Source: Heracleum sosnowskyi (Eukaryota > Streptophyta > Magnoliopsida > Apiales > Apiaceae). Taken from it: a stretch of 64,000 nt of DNA. The notes below the pieces were generated by a model. That model was not told the origin of the DNA. It did no database searches and saw only the letters and a list, made by a program, of their open reading frames with translations. The first letter of the stretch is position 1. Each line of letters opens with the position of its first letter. The stretch covers positions 7,566,679-7,630,678 of the forward strand of contig JAUIZM010000012.1 in assembly GCA_030848705.1 (NCBI GenBank), read 5' to 3'. Both the position numbers and the translations under genes were made by a program. Shown one piece after another: positions 30,001 to 40,587 of this stretch.

Positions 30001-33000
30001 TCAGAAATTCTCAAAATTCATCATTCCAAGTTCATTCACCAACTTATTGAAAGTAGCTTCAGGTAGTGGCTTGGTGAATATATCAGCTAGTTGTTGATCA
30101 GTAGGAACAAAGTGAAGTTCAATTGTTCCTTCCAGAACCTGTTCTCTTATAAAGTGATATCTGATACTTATGTGTTTAGTAAGAGAATGCTGAACTGGAT
30201 TTCCTGTCATTGCAATAGCACTTTGGTTATCACAATAAATAGGGATTTTTGAGTATGACAGGCCATAATCTAACAACTGATTTCTCATCCACATTATCTG
30301 AGCACAACAACTTCCTGCAGCAATGTACTCAGCTTCTGCAGTTGAAGTGGAAATAGATTTCTGCTTTTTACTGAACCATGAAACTAGTCTTCCACCCAAA
30401 AACTGACAACTTCCTGAAGTACTTTTCCTGTCTATTTTGCATCCTGCAAAATCAGCATCTGAATAACCACACAACCCAAAATCTGATTCCCTTGCATACC
30501 AAAGGCCAAGTGAAGGAGTGCCTTTGAGATATCTAAAAATTCTTTTGACTGCAATCAGATGTGGTTCTCTAGGTTTTGCTTGAAATCTTGCACATAGACA
30601 GGTTGCAAACATGATATCTGGTCTACTGGCAGTGAGATACAATAAAGAGCCAATCATTCCTCTGTAGTGAGTTACATCTACCTCTTCACCTTGATCAGGA
30701 TCAAGTTTGGTAGCTGTAGCTATGGGAGTTGAAGCAGGAGTACTGTCTTGCATGTTAAACCTTGTCAGTAAATTCCTTGTGTATTTAGACTGATTAATAA
30801 AAATCCCTTCATCAGTCTGTTTAACTTGAAGACCCAGAAAGTAACTCATTTCTCCCATCATGCTCATTTGATATCTTGACTGCATAAGCTTGGAAAACTT
30901 TTCACACAGCTTATTGTTTGTTGACCCAAAAATGATATCATCAACATAAATCTGAACTAACAGCAACTCCTTACCATGATTCAAATAAAATAGAGTTTTA
31001 TCAATTGCACCTCTTTTGAATCCACTTTCCAGTAAGAATTGAGCTAAGGTTTCATACCATGCTCTTGGAGCTTGCTTTAGTCCATAAAGTGCCTTATCCA
31101 GTCTGTAGACATAATCTGGATATGTAGGATCAATGAAACCAGGAGGTTGTTCAACATAAACTTCTTCCTCCAGTTCACCATTTAAGAAAGCACTTTTAAC
31201 ATCCATCTGGAAAACCTTGAATTTCTTATGTGCTGCATAAGCAAGAAATATCCTGATGGCTTCTAGTCTTGCAACAGGAGCAAAAGTTTCATCATAGTCA
31301 ATTCCCTCTTGTTGGGAATACCCCTTTGCAACTAGTCTAGCTTTGTTTCTGATAATGACTCCATCAGAATCAGTCTTGTTCTTGAAAATCCACTTTGTAC
31401 CAACAATTGATCTATTCTTTGGTCTTGGTACCAGTTTCCAGACTTCATTCCTTTCAAATTCATTCAGTTCTTCTTGCATTGCAGTAACCCAATCAGCATC
31501 TTTAAGTGCATCTTCAACTTTCTTAGGCTCCTCCTTGGATAGAAAGTTATTATATAAACATTCATTCTGAGTTGCACTTCTTGTTTGAACACCTGCATCA
31601 GGATCTCCAATTATCAAATCAGGAGAATGATCTTTTGTCCATTTCCTTGCTGGTGTCAAATTGTTTCTTGAAGTAGATGCTCCCCCTGGATTGGTGTTAT
31701 CTTGATTGAAAGAATTTGATTGATTTGAAGCTCTCCCTGAATTATTGCTATGCCCTCCTGATGTGTTATCAGGATCTTCACTTGAATCAGTATCTGAAGA
31801 ATTCTGTTCTGATGATTGAGTTGACTCTGAACTTGTAGTTGAATGCCGTTGCTCCCCCTCAACATTAGCACTACTAGTTGTATTACTGTTGTTTGCATCA
31901 TCAGTATTAGCACCATCAGTACCTGGTGAGTCATCAGGATTTGGTGACCCGTCAGTACTGGATGAATGGACAGCTTCTGATTCACTTTCTTCAGGTTCCT
32001 TGGAAGCTTCATTTTCAAATAACAATCTATCATGCGAGTCTTCAGTGATTCCAGTTATCTTCTTATCATCAAAAGATACATGTATTGACTCCATGACAGT
32101 TCTTGTTCTCAAATTAAAAACTCTGAAGGCTCTTGATGTAGGATAACCTATGAATATTCCTTCATCAGCCTTTGTTTCAAATTTCCCTAGCTGTTCAGGA
32201 TGAGTTCTGAGAACAAAACATTTACAGCCAAACACATGCAAATGCTTCAGACTTGGTTTCTTCTCTTTGAGTGACTGATAAGGAGTGACACCATGCCTGT
32301 TTATCAATGTAAGATTTTGTGTATAGCATGCTGTGTTGACTGCTTCTGCCCAGAAATATGTAGGTAATTTAGCTTCTTCCAACATAGTTCTGCCAGCTTC
32401 AATAAGAGTTCTATTCTTCCTTTCTACTACTCCATTTTGCTGAGGTGTGCCAGGAGCAGAGAATTGTTGAATGATTCCTTTGTATTTGCAGAACTCTTCC
32501 ATCTTTGAATTCTTAAATTCAGTACCATTATCACTTCTCAGAATCTTGACTTTGTACTTTGTGGTTGTCTCAATCATTCTCACATGATCCAACAGAACTT
32601 CAGGAGTTTCATCTTTTCTGTGCAGAAAATACACTCAGGTGAATCTAGAATATTCATCAACAATTACAAGAGTGTACCTTTTCTTACTGATGGACATGAT
32701 GTTGACTGGACCAAACAGATCAAGATGTAGCATGTGATATGGTTCTTCAATAGAGGATTCTGATTTACTCTGGAATGATGTCCTTCTTTGTTTTGCTTTT
32801 TGGCATGCATCACAGAGTCCATCAGGTGTATATAAGACATTAGGTAATCCTCTTACTAACTCTTTCTTAACCAACTCATTGATGTTGCTGAAGTTGAGAT
32901 GAGAAAGCTTCTTGTGCCAATTCCAACTTTCATCTACTGAAGCTTTACTGATGAAACATGTAGGGGAGCCATCAGTATCTGAGAGAATGTTGGCTTCATA

Positions 33001-33339
33001 TATGTTACCATGCCTGAAGCCAGTTAGTGCTATCTTCCCTGTTGCTTTACTGACTACTTCACAATGTGTGGAATAGAAATTGACATGATAACCTCTGTCA
33101 GTGATTTGACTAATACTCAACAAGTTGTGTTTTAGTCCCTTCACTAGAGCTACTTTTTCAATGATGACATTTCCAATGATTATATTGCCATATCCCAAGG
33201 TTTGTCCAATGTTGCCATCTCCATAAGACACAGTTGGGCCAGCTTTTTCCTCATATTCTGATAACAGGGCTTTGTTTCCAGTCATGTGCACAGAACATCC
33301 ACTATCCATGACTAACACATTTTTCTTTTTACCCTGCAT
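30001..33339 (-). pseudogene. pol: E3 Copia pol, one nonsense codon
   Basis: Two frames in the same phase (33339-32635 and 32634-30001) are separated by TGA at 32635-32637. It replaces a Trp codon that E2 keeps (...YTRYTWVYFL in E2). The domains are the DSGCSVHMTGN protease site, GAG-pre-integrase WHKKLSHLNF, and an integrase core with the first Asp before the stop and IRSDNGTEFKN-like and NGVVERKNRTLIEAGRTML after it. RT with YVDDIIFGST and RNase H with SDADFAGCKIDRKSTSGS, STAEAEYIAA and CDNQSAIAM follow. The stop falls in the middle of the integrase, so no RT can be made without readthrough. Apart from that codon the frame is open for 1112 codons. Confidence 0.93.
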
Positions 33340-33350
33340 CAGAATAGAAA
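33334..33350 (-). promoter_or_regulatory. Candidate 3' splice site at the E3 gag-pol junction
   Basis: The sense strand reads TTTCTATTCTGATGCAG|GG. Here gag and pol are in the same frame, separated by TAG, unlike E1 and E2. Confidence 0.5.
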
Positions 33351-33354
33351 CACA

Positions 33355-35667
33355 CTAGTTAGAACACTTAGGAACCCATACATGTTGGGTTCCTTTCTCA
33401 TGCAATTTATTAATTTTAGCAGCAGAAGACTTTCTGACTTTAGCAGTCCTGACAGGATTTACTCCATCAGGATTTGCTTTGTCAGCATCAGTATTAACAA
33501 AAGCATGCTTCACTATGACATTTTCAGTTCTATCAGACTTTGTACTACTTTCAAACTTAGGCAATGGATCATAAAAGTTATAGTACAAATCATGATACTC
33601 TTTACATGTATAAATAGAATGCCATAGACTACCACAATGAAAACAGGACTTCTGCGGTTTATAGAGTACTGATCTATTCCTAACATCAGACTTAGGAATA
33701 TCAGTAATCTTCTTCTTACTCTTCTTACAATCAATAGCAAGATGATTAGAGTTACCACAGTTAAAACAACACTTTCTAGGTGCATTTGGGATATATTTAT
33801 AACCATTCTCTTTATTGATCCCAACTTTACCATTCCTGTTTCTCTTAACAATAGCTTCCTTTTTCTTATCTGTAACCTCACAGATTTTATCTTTAAGCTG
33901 TTTCTGAGACAATAGACCTAGATTCTTAGTGACTTTGTTCATGACAGGTTTAGACTTTATAATTTTAATTCCTTGAGTAGAAGAAGATCCCTTTTCAAAA
34001 GTAGAATTGGAATCCTTACCAAAAACAAAATTAACAGGAGTAATCTTAGATTTGGTTGAGTCTATAACATGTCTATAGGTCTTTGGACTGACTGTCTCAT
34101 CAATGACAATTTTCTCTGCTAATTTCTTATCTTCATCTGACTTATATCCTAGACACTCTTTCCAATTCTTAGAGGTATTAATCTCATGAAATTTCCTACC
34201 AGAGTCTGTCCAGGTTCTGATTTTCTCATTAGCAAATTCAAGTTCTTTTTCAAGGGAAGTACATTTAGATGTCATTTCTAAGTGCATGTGTTTAGCATTA
34301 TCACATTCTTTTTGTACTTCTTGCATACGAGAAAATTCAGCTTCTAATATCTCATTCCTCTTTCTAAGGTCAGACATCTCAGATAAGATTCTAGTATTCT
34401 CAGCAGTTTGACTTCTAAAGCTAATATGTAATGACTTTAGAAAACGTCTTAACTCAGAAGCATTATTAGTATCAAAATCAAAGATAGTATTTAGTACCTT
34501 ATCATCAGGAGCAGCAGTTACATCAGCATTGGTCATTAACGCATAGTTGACTACCTCAGTATCAGATTCTGAGGAAGAGTCCATCCAATCCTTACTTGAT
34601 GTGATGAGTGCCTTTGTCTTGTTGCATTCAGAAGCAAAGTGACCCATACCATTACACTTGTAGCATCTAACCTTTGACTTGTCAAATTTGCTACCCTTGC
34701 TGTCCTTTTTGATATACTTGTCTTTGTCTGCTTTGGAGGTCTTTTTCTGAAAGTTGCCTTGTCTTCTATTCTTCCTGAACTTCATCCTTCTGAAGTTTCT
34801 GACTATCATAGCAACCATCTCTTCCATGTCTGAATCAGAAGATTCATCACCAGTATTGGCATCAGGATTGCCATCAGTATCTGATGAAGAATCGTCAGGA
34901 TCTGACTCAGCTACTCTTGCTTTCCTTCTAGAGACCTCCATAGCTTTCCCTTTTGATTTTGCTTCTACATTCAAAGCAATTGACTTTGCCTTGCTGCTTT
35001 TCTTGTTCTTTCTCTGTTGAACTTCAAGATCATGAGTTCTTAGCATCCCATAGATCTCATCAAGAGACACAATGTTCAGATCATACTAGTGTCTAATGAT
35101 TGAGGTCTGAGTATCCCATTCTTCAGGTAAAGCTCTAAGAAATTTGGTGTTTGAATCTTCGGTTTCATATACTTTGTCAACTAAGGATAAGCTGTTCAAT
35201 AGTGTCAGGAATCTATCATATAGATCAGTCAGGCTCTCTTCAGGTCTTGCATCGAATTGTTCATATTCTTGAATCAATAGAGCCCTTCTGTTTTTCTTGA
35301 CAGATGCAGATCCCTGGCACTGAGTTTCCAAAGTATCCCAGATTTCTTTTGAAGACTTGCATGCAATCACTCTGTTTGACATAACAACATCAAGGCTATT
35401 ATGCAAGATATTCTTTATCTTTGGTTCCCTGAGTACATGAGCTTTTTCTTCTGGAGTCCATTCAGCTTTAGCTTTGACCACATAATGTTCTGGTACTGTA
35501 TCTGTTCGTTCTACGAACTTTGTTGGTATATATGGTCCATCACGAATCCTGTCCAAGTAGTCAGGATCCATAGCCTCCAGGTACATCAGCATCTTTACCC
35601 TCCATGTGGGATATTCTGATATCTTCAAGATGGGAATCTTCATGCTTTCATACTTGGTTGTCGACAT
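33355..35667 (-). pseudogene. gag: E3 gag, one nonsense codon
   Basis: It starts at ATG 35667 (MSTTKYESMKIPILKISEYPTW), meets TAG at 35086-35088 after 193 codons, and stays in frame to 33355 (total about 770 codons). The capsid-like region (SSKEIWDTLETQCQGS, SLTDLYDRFLTLLNSL) is followed by a Lys/Ser-rich linker, a zinc knuckle CYKCNGMGHFASEC and a coiled coil. Two further Cys/His knuckles follow, CFNCGNSNHLAIDC and CFHCGSLWHSIYTC. Three knuckles is more than the single one usual in Copia gag; E2 has the same arrangement. The nonsense codon would leave only a partial capsid domain. Confidence 0.92.
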
Positions 35668-35703
35668 CTTTAGATCGTATCTGATTCAGAATTAAATCAG
35701 TTT

Positions 35704-35715
35704 GCTCTGATACCA
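35704..35715 (-). promoter_or_regulatory. E3 primer binding site
   Basis: The sense strand TGGTATCAGAGC (initiator Met-tRNA) is two bases from the 5' LTR. Confidence 0.92.
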
Positions 35716-35717
35716 AT

Positions 35718-36342
35718 TGTTGCCCAGTAAATAACAATTGTAGAAGGGGGTTGAATACAATTGTATAAGATTCTCGACTTTATATAACACAAATATGAAA
35801 GATCAATAACAATAACAATAACAATAACAGCTTTATTAACTTTGATATAAAACTGTTACAAACTCTCTTAAGAAATTCTGATGTTCTTAAGAGCTGCAAG
35901 CTTACAAAAACTCTCTCAAGAAATTCTGTTCTTAAGAGCTTCTCTTCGATTATGTTCTCTCTCGAATGAATAATCTCTCGTGAATGAATTACATAAATCG
36001 AAACCAAAACTGTGTTTATATAGTGCACACAGCTTCTCTATCAATAACAAGATAAGTCCTAATCATAACAAAGATAGAAACATATCTTTAATCGATAGCT
36101 GCATTCTACAAACCAGGAACAAACTTCCATGTTTATCTAGACTCCAAATATAACTCGAAGTAGGAATCCTGATCAGCTTCAAGTCCTGATGATCAAACCT
36201 GATCATAGTCTGAGTAGGAATCCTGATGATCAATAAGATACTGACGCTTGATCAAATACTGATGACCATGCAATACTGATAACGTCAGCAATCCTGATCA
36301 GTTGAGTCTAGCTTCTGACGATCATTGAATTCTGATCTAACA
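35718..36342 (-). repeat. E3 5' LTR
   Basis: The mate of 24259-24883, with one difference by eye. It is followed by TSD ACCAT. Confidence 0.95.
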
Positions 36343-36594
36343 ACCATTTGTCCTTCTTGGTCAATAAACTCTTTTCTCAAACTGTACAGGTGTGAAAATA
36401 TGTGTGTGCAATAGCAGAGTTTACCGTAATCAATATTTAGATCATCTCAAAGTGCATAAAATCCACAAACTAAAGTAGTAAAAACTGGTTGCCTAAACTC
36501 TCATGTATAACATAAAATCTGATTTTTATATCTAAACTATGTATACTGATATCCTTTCATTTGGATATGTCTTTTATTTTTCACCCCCTTTATA

Positions 36595-36646
<52 letters not shown>

Positions 36647-37259
36647 ATAATTTTATTTTTCCAGTAATCAGTGGTTGGCACTAGTCACCAAAAATCAAAG
36701 ATTTTAGCCCTTATTTCATACAATAAGTTCCTGGATCTTCCTAGGCACAACATGATCTCAAAGGAATTTGTGCTCTGTTTGGCATCTTTTGATTTGAGGG
36801 TGAATTATTTGTAATTAATAATCAGAGTTTAGACTTTTCATCAGTTAATACAATTAATTTATGAGAGAAAATGCAAACAGCTAATACAGACTCAGTGTAT
36901 AGGATCAATAAACTAAGAGATGGTATAAATACAGAGACAGTATCATGCTGTGTTAACTTACTGCACATAATTGAGATCAGAATCTATACAACTCTTAAGG
37001 ATTCACAATTACTTACTGAGAATTATGCTTCATACAAATTTCTTCATTGGTCCATATGTTTCAGACAAAATTACAATTAGAGAATAGCATTAAACTGTAA
37101 CTATCAGAGTATGACCAACAAAGTTTAGCATCAGAGTTTACTTTCAGAGTATGACTGACACTTCACAGAGTTTACCATCAGAGTTTAACATGCTGGTGCA
37201 CATAACAATTAACACATGTAAGAAATCATGAACATAAAAAGTGAGTCTAACCCGTATCT
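36343..37259. other. E2 spacer downstream of pol, with a (TA)n microsatellite
   Basis: No gene is seen. A (TA)n run lies at about 36590-36644. The E2 signature CAGAGT(T/A) appears at about 36412, 36825, 37105, 37132, 37145, 37166 and 37179. The last five are packed with 13, 21 and 27 bp steps just before the pol stop. Confidence 0.6.
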
Positions 37260-40200
37260 CTAGTCAGAACCAGAGATCATTCCAAGTTCATTTACCAATC
37301 TTGTAAAAGTAGCTTCACTCAAAGGTTTGGTGAAGATATCTGCAAGTTGTTGGTCTGTAGACACAAAATGAAGCTCAATATTTCCTTCTTCCACATGTTC
37401 TCTGATAAAATGATACCTTATGCTGATGTGCTTGGTCATGGAATGCTGTACTGGATTACCTGTCATAGCAATATCACTTTGGTTATCACAGAAAATAGGT
37501 ATTCTAGAGTACCTTAACCCATAATCCAGCAATTGATTCTTCATCCATAAAATCTGTGCACAACAGCTACCAGCTGCTATATACTCTGCTTCTGCAGTGG
37601 ATGTAGAAATTGATTTCTGTTTCTTACTGTACCAAGAAACCAATCTGTCACCTAAAAATTGACAGCTTCCACTTGTACTTTTTCTGTCTATCTTACAGCC
37701 TGCAAAATCTGCATCAGAGTAACCAATTAACTTAAACTCTGATTCTCTAGGATACCACAAACCCAAGGTTATGGTTCCTTTGAGATATTTGAAGATCCTT
37801 TTTACAGCTGTTAGATGAGGCTCTCTGGGATCTGCTTGAAATCTTGCACAAAGACATGTTGCATACATGATATCAGGTCTACTTGCAGTAAGATACAGTA
37901 GAGACCCTATCATTCCTCTGTAGTTAGTCATATCTACTGAGGCTCCTGTGTCTTTGTCAAGCTTCGTTGCTGTAGCCATGGGAGTTGTAGCAGATGAACT
38001 ATCAAGCATACCAAATTTCTTTAGAAGATTTCTGGTATACTTTGCTTGATTGATAAAAATCCCATCATCTGTTTGCTTGACCTGTAAGCCTAGAAAATAA
38101 CTAAGCTCTCCCATCATGCTCATTTGGTACCTGGATTGCATAAGCTTTGCAAACTTCTTACAGAGTTTGTCATTAGTAGATCCAAAAATTATATCATCTA
38201 CATAAATTTGAACTAAAAGCAAATCATCACCAGAATTGAAATAAAACAAGGTTTTATCAATTGTACCTCTTGTGAACCCACTTTCTAAAAGAAATTGAGC
38301 AAGAGTTTCATACCATGCTCTTGGTGCTTGCTTTAGTCCATATAATGCCTTGTCAAGCCTGTAGACATAATCTGGATGCTTGGAATCTACAAATCCTGGT
38401 GGTTGTTCAACAAACACTTCTTCTTCAAGCTTCCCATTGAGAAAAGCACTCTTTACATCCATCTGAAAGACTTTAAACTTCTTGTGTGCGGCATAGGCCA
38501 GAAAAATTCTTATGGCCTCCAATCTTGCAACTGGAGCAAAGGTTTCATCATAGTCAATTCCTTCCTGTTGTGAATAACCTTTTGCCACAAGTCTAGCCTT
38601 GTTTCTTGTAATCACACCTTCACTGTCAGTCTTGTTTCTGAAAACCCACTTTGTACCTACTATTGATCTATTCTTTGGTCTAGGTACAAGTGTCCAGACT
38701 TCATTTCTTTCAAATTCATTTAACTCTTCTTGCATTGCTGTAATCCAATTAGCATCTTGAAGAGCTTCTTCCACTTTCTTTGGTTCTGTTTGAGACAAGA
38801 AAGCATGATACAGACACTCATTATTTGTTGCACTTCTAGTTCTCACACTAGCATCAGGATCTCCAATTATGAGATTAGGTGTGTGTGCCTGTGTCCACTT
38901 TCTTGCTGTTGGTAAGTGGTTTCTTGCATCATTATTGGATCCTCCCCCTTGATCCATGCTCTCCTGATTCATATGTTGATTTTCTGCATTATCTGAGGCT
39001 CCCCCTGAATTGGATGGTTCAGAGTTTGAACTGTCAGAGTTTGAATCAGTTTCCTCAACTGACTCACTTGCCGTGTCATGTTGAGCTTCTTCACGCTCCC
39101 CCTCAACTGGTTCTCTATTTTGTTCAATTTGAGAATTTCCAGTTTCTCCAGTATTTACCAGTAGAGGTTCAGAGTATGCTTCGTCAGAGTTTGTCAAACC
39201 TGCTTCGTCAGAGTTTACATCATCAGAGAATAGATCTTCATTTTCAAAACGTAGTTGATCATATCCATCCTTGTCTTCAAGTCCAATTATTTTCTTGTCA
39301 TCAAATGACACATGTATGGATTCCATGATCACTTTAGTTCTTAGATTGTAAACTCTGAATGCTTTTGTTGACAATGGATAGCCAACAAAGATTCCTTCAT
39401 CAGCTTTTAACTCGAACTTTGTCAACTGTTCAGGATGAGTCTTCAACACAAAGCATTTGCATCCAAATATATGAAAATATTTCAAATTTGGCTTCTTATT
39501 TTTCACCATCTCATATGGTGTTTTCCCATGCTTGTTGATCAATGTTGCATTTTGAGTAAAACAAGCAGTTTGAACAGCTTCTGCCCAGAAGTATGTTGGT
39601 AATTTTGCTTCATCAAGCATAGTTCTGGCTGCTTCAATTAAAGTTCTGTTCTTTCTTTCAACTACACCATTTTGCTGTGGAGTTCCAGGTGCAGAAAATT
39701 CTTGTTTCACTCCTCTTTCCTTGCAGAAAGCTTCCATGATTGAGTTTCTGAATTCAGTTCCATTATCACTTCTTATAATTTTGATTTTGTGATGTGATCC
39801 TTTGTCCAGTAGATTTACATGATCCATCAGAATTTGAGCAGTTTCATCCTTCTTCAACAAGAAATACACCCATGTATATCTAGTATATTCATCAACAATT
39901 ACTAGAGCATATTTCTTTCTGCCCATGGACATCACATTCACTGGTCCAAAGAGATCAACATGTAGAAGATGATAAGGTTCCACTACTGAAGATTCAGATT
40001 TGCTCTTGAAAGATGACTTCCTTTGCTTGGCTTTTTGACAAGAATCACATAAGCCATCTAGATTGAGTATTGATTTTGGAAGTCCCCTTACAAGATCCTT
40101 TCTTATTAGCTCATTTATGTTGTTCAAATTAAGATGAGAGAGCTTCTTGTGCCAATTCCAACTCTCTTCATTTGACATTCTTGCAGTCAGACACACTATT

Positions 40201-40574
40201 TTTCCTTCAGAGTTTGTTACCAAACTTGCTTCATAAATGTTGTTGCGCCTGTGTCCAACTAGAACAACTTTTCCAGTAGATTTACTGATAACTTCACAGT
40301 ATTCATTATGAAAATCTACATGGTTTCCTCTGTCACAGATTTGACTCACAGATAGCAGATTATGCTTGAGTCCTGAGACTAGAGCTACATTTGTGATGAT
40401 GACACTTCCAAGATTGATATTGCCATATCCCAGAGTGTGTCCTATGTTGCCATCTCCATAAGAAACTTTTGGGCCAGCCTTCTCCTTAAAGTCTGATAGC
40501 AGGGCTTTATTTCCAGTCATGTGTCCTGAGCATCCACTGTCCAAGATAAGTGTGCTCTCTATTATACCCTGCAA
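37260..40574 (-). CDS. pol: E2 Copia pol polyprotein, intact
   Basis: 1104 codons with no stop. In order: protease site DSGCSGHMTGN, GAG-pre-integrase (WHKKLSHLNLNNINELI, CDSCQKAKQ), integrase (LLHVDLFGPVN, IRSDNGTEFRN, NGVVERKNRTLIEAARTML), an acidic Ser/Asn-rich linker with many NSDE peptides, RT (YVDDIIFGST), and RNase H (SDADFAGCKIDRKSTSGS, STAEAEYIAAGSCC, CDNQSDIAM). All catalytic motifs I can check are present. The NSDE peptides are translated copies of the E2 signature. There is no ATG at the head of the frame. Homology begins right after TTGCAG|GG (AG 40569-40570). Gag and pol are in different phases. Confidence 0.95.
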   Translation of the reverse strand: MQGIIESTLILDSGCSGHMTGNKALLSDFKEKAGPKVSYGDGNIGHTLGYGNINLGSVIITNVALVSGLKHNLLSVSQICDRGNHVDFHNEYCEVISKSTGKVVLVGHRRNNIYEASLVTNSEGKIVCLTARMSNEESWNWHKKLSHLNLNNINELIRKDLVRGLPKSILNLDGLCDSCQKAKQRKSSFKSKSESSVVEPYHLLHVDLFGPVNVMSMGRKKYALVIVDEYTRYTWVYFLLKKDETAQILMDHVNLLDKGSHHKIKIIRSDNGTEFRNSIMEAFCKERGVKQEFSAPGTPQQNGVVERKNRTLIEAARTMLDEAKLPTYFWAEAVQTACFTQNATLINKHGKTPYEMVKNKKPNLKYFHIFGCKCFVLKTHPEQLTKFELKADEGIFVGYPLSTKAFRVYNLRTKVIMESIHVSFDDKKIIGLEDKDGYDQLRFENEDLFSDDVNSDEAGLTNSDEAYSEPLLVNTGETGNSQIEQNREPVEGEREEAQHDTASESVEETDSNSDSSNSEPSNSGGASDNAENQHMNQESMDQGGGSNNDARNHLPTARKWTQAHTPNLIIGDPDASVRTRSATNNECLYHAFLSQTEPKKVEEALQDANWITAMQEELNEFERNEVWTLVPRPKNRSIVGTKWVFRNKTDSEGVITRNKARLVAKGYSQQEGIDYDETFAPVARLEAIRIFLAYAAHKKFKVFQMDVKSAFLNGKLEEEVFVEQPPGFVDSKHPDYVYRLDKALYGLKQAPRAWYETLAQFLLESGFTRGTIDKTLFYFNSGDDLLLVQIYVDDIIFGSTNDKLCKKFAKLMQSRYQMSMMGELSYFLGLQVKQTDDGIFINQAKYTRNLLKKFGMLDSSSATTPMATATKLDKDTGASVDMTNYRGMIGSLLYLTASRPDIMYATCLCARFQADPREPHLTAVKRIFKYLKGTITLGLWYPRESEFKLIGYSDADFAGCKIDRKSTSGSCQFLGDRLVSWYSKKQKSISTSTAEAEYIAAGSCCAQILWMKNQLLDYGLRYSRIPIFCDNQSDIAMTGNPVQHSMTKHISIRYHFIREHVEEGNIELHFVSTDQQLADIFTKPLSEATFTRLVNELGMISGSD

Positions 40575-40585
40575 TCACAAACAAA
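40569..40585 (-). promoter_or_regulatory. Candidate 3' splice site at the E2 gag-pol junction
   Basis: The sense strand reads TTTGTTTGTGATTGCAG|GG, a textbook pyrimidine-rich acceptor. It sits exactly where pol begins. Confidence 0.55.
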
Positions 40586-40587
40586 TA

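Larger units (their letters stand above)
24259..36342 (-). mobile_element. LTR/Copia retrotransposon E3 (Sirevirus-like), nested in E2
   Basis: LTRs of 625 bp (TGTTGCCCAG...ATCTAACA) and a perfect TSD ACCAT at 24254-24258 and 36343-36347. The insertion lies in the E2 spacer between pol and the antisense gene. The internal sense order is PBS, gag (one TAG), pol (one TGA), spacer, a divergent antisense gene, ORF3 (5'-truncated, one TAG), PPT. The two LTRs differ at one base by eye, making it the youngest element here. Nonsense codons in three genes despite such young LTRs suggest it was mobilised in trans from a defective copy, or mutated right after insertion. Confidence 0.95.

Noticed and set aside
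32635..32637. E3 TGA as programmed recoding
   Set aside because: E2 and E1 have Trp at this place within a conserved integrase stretch, so a TGG-to-TGA mutation is the simple explanation.
36590..36644. (TA)n run as a promoter TATA region
   Set aside because: A simple dinucleotide repeat with no gene positioned to use it.
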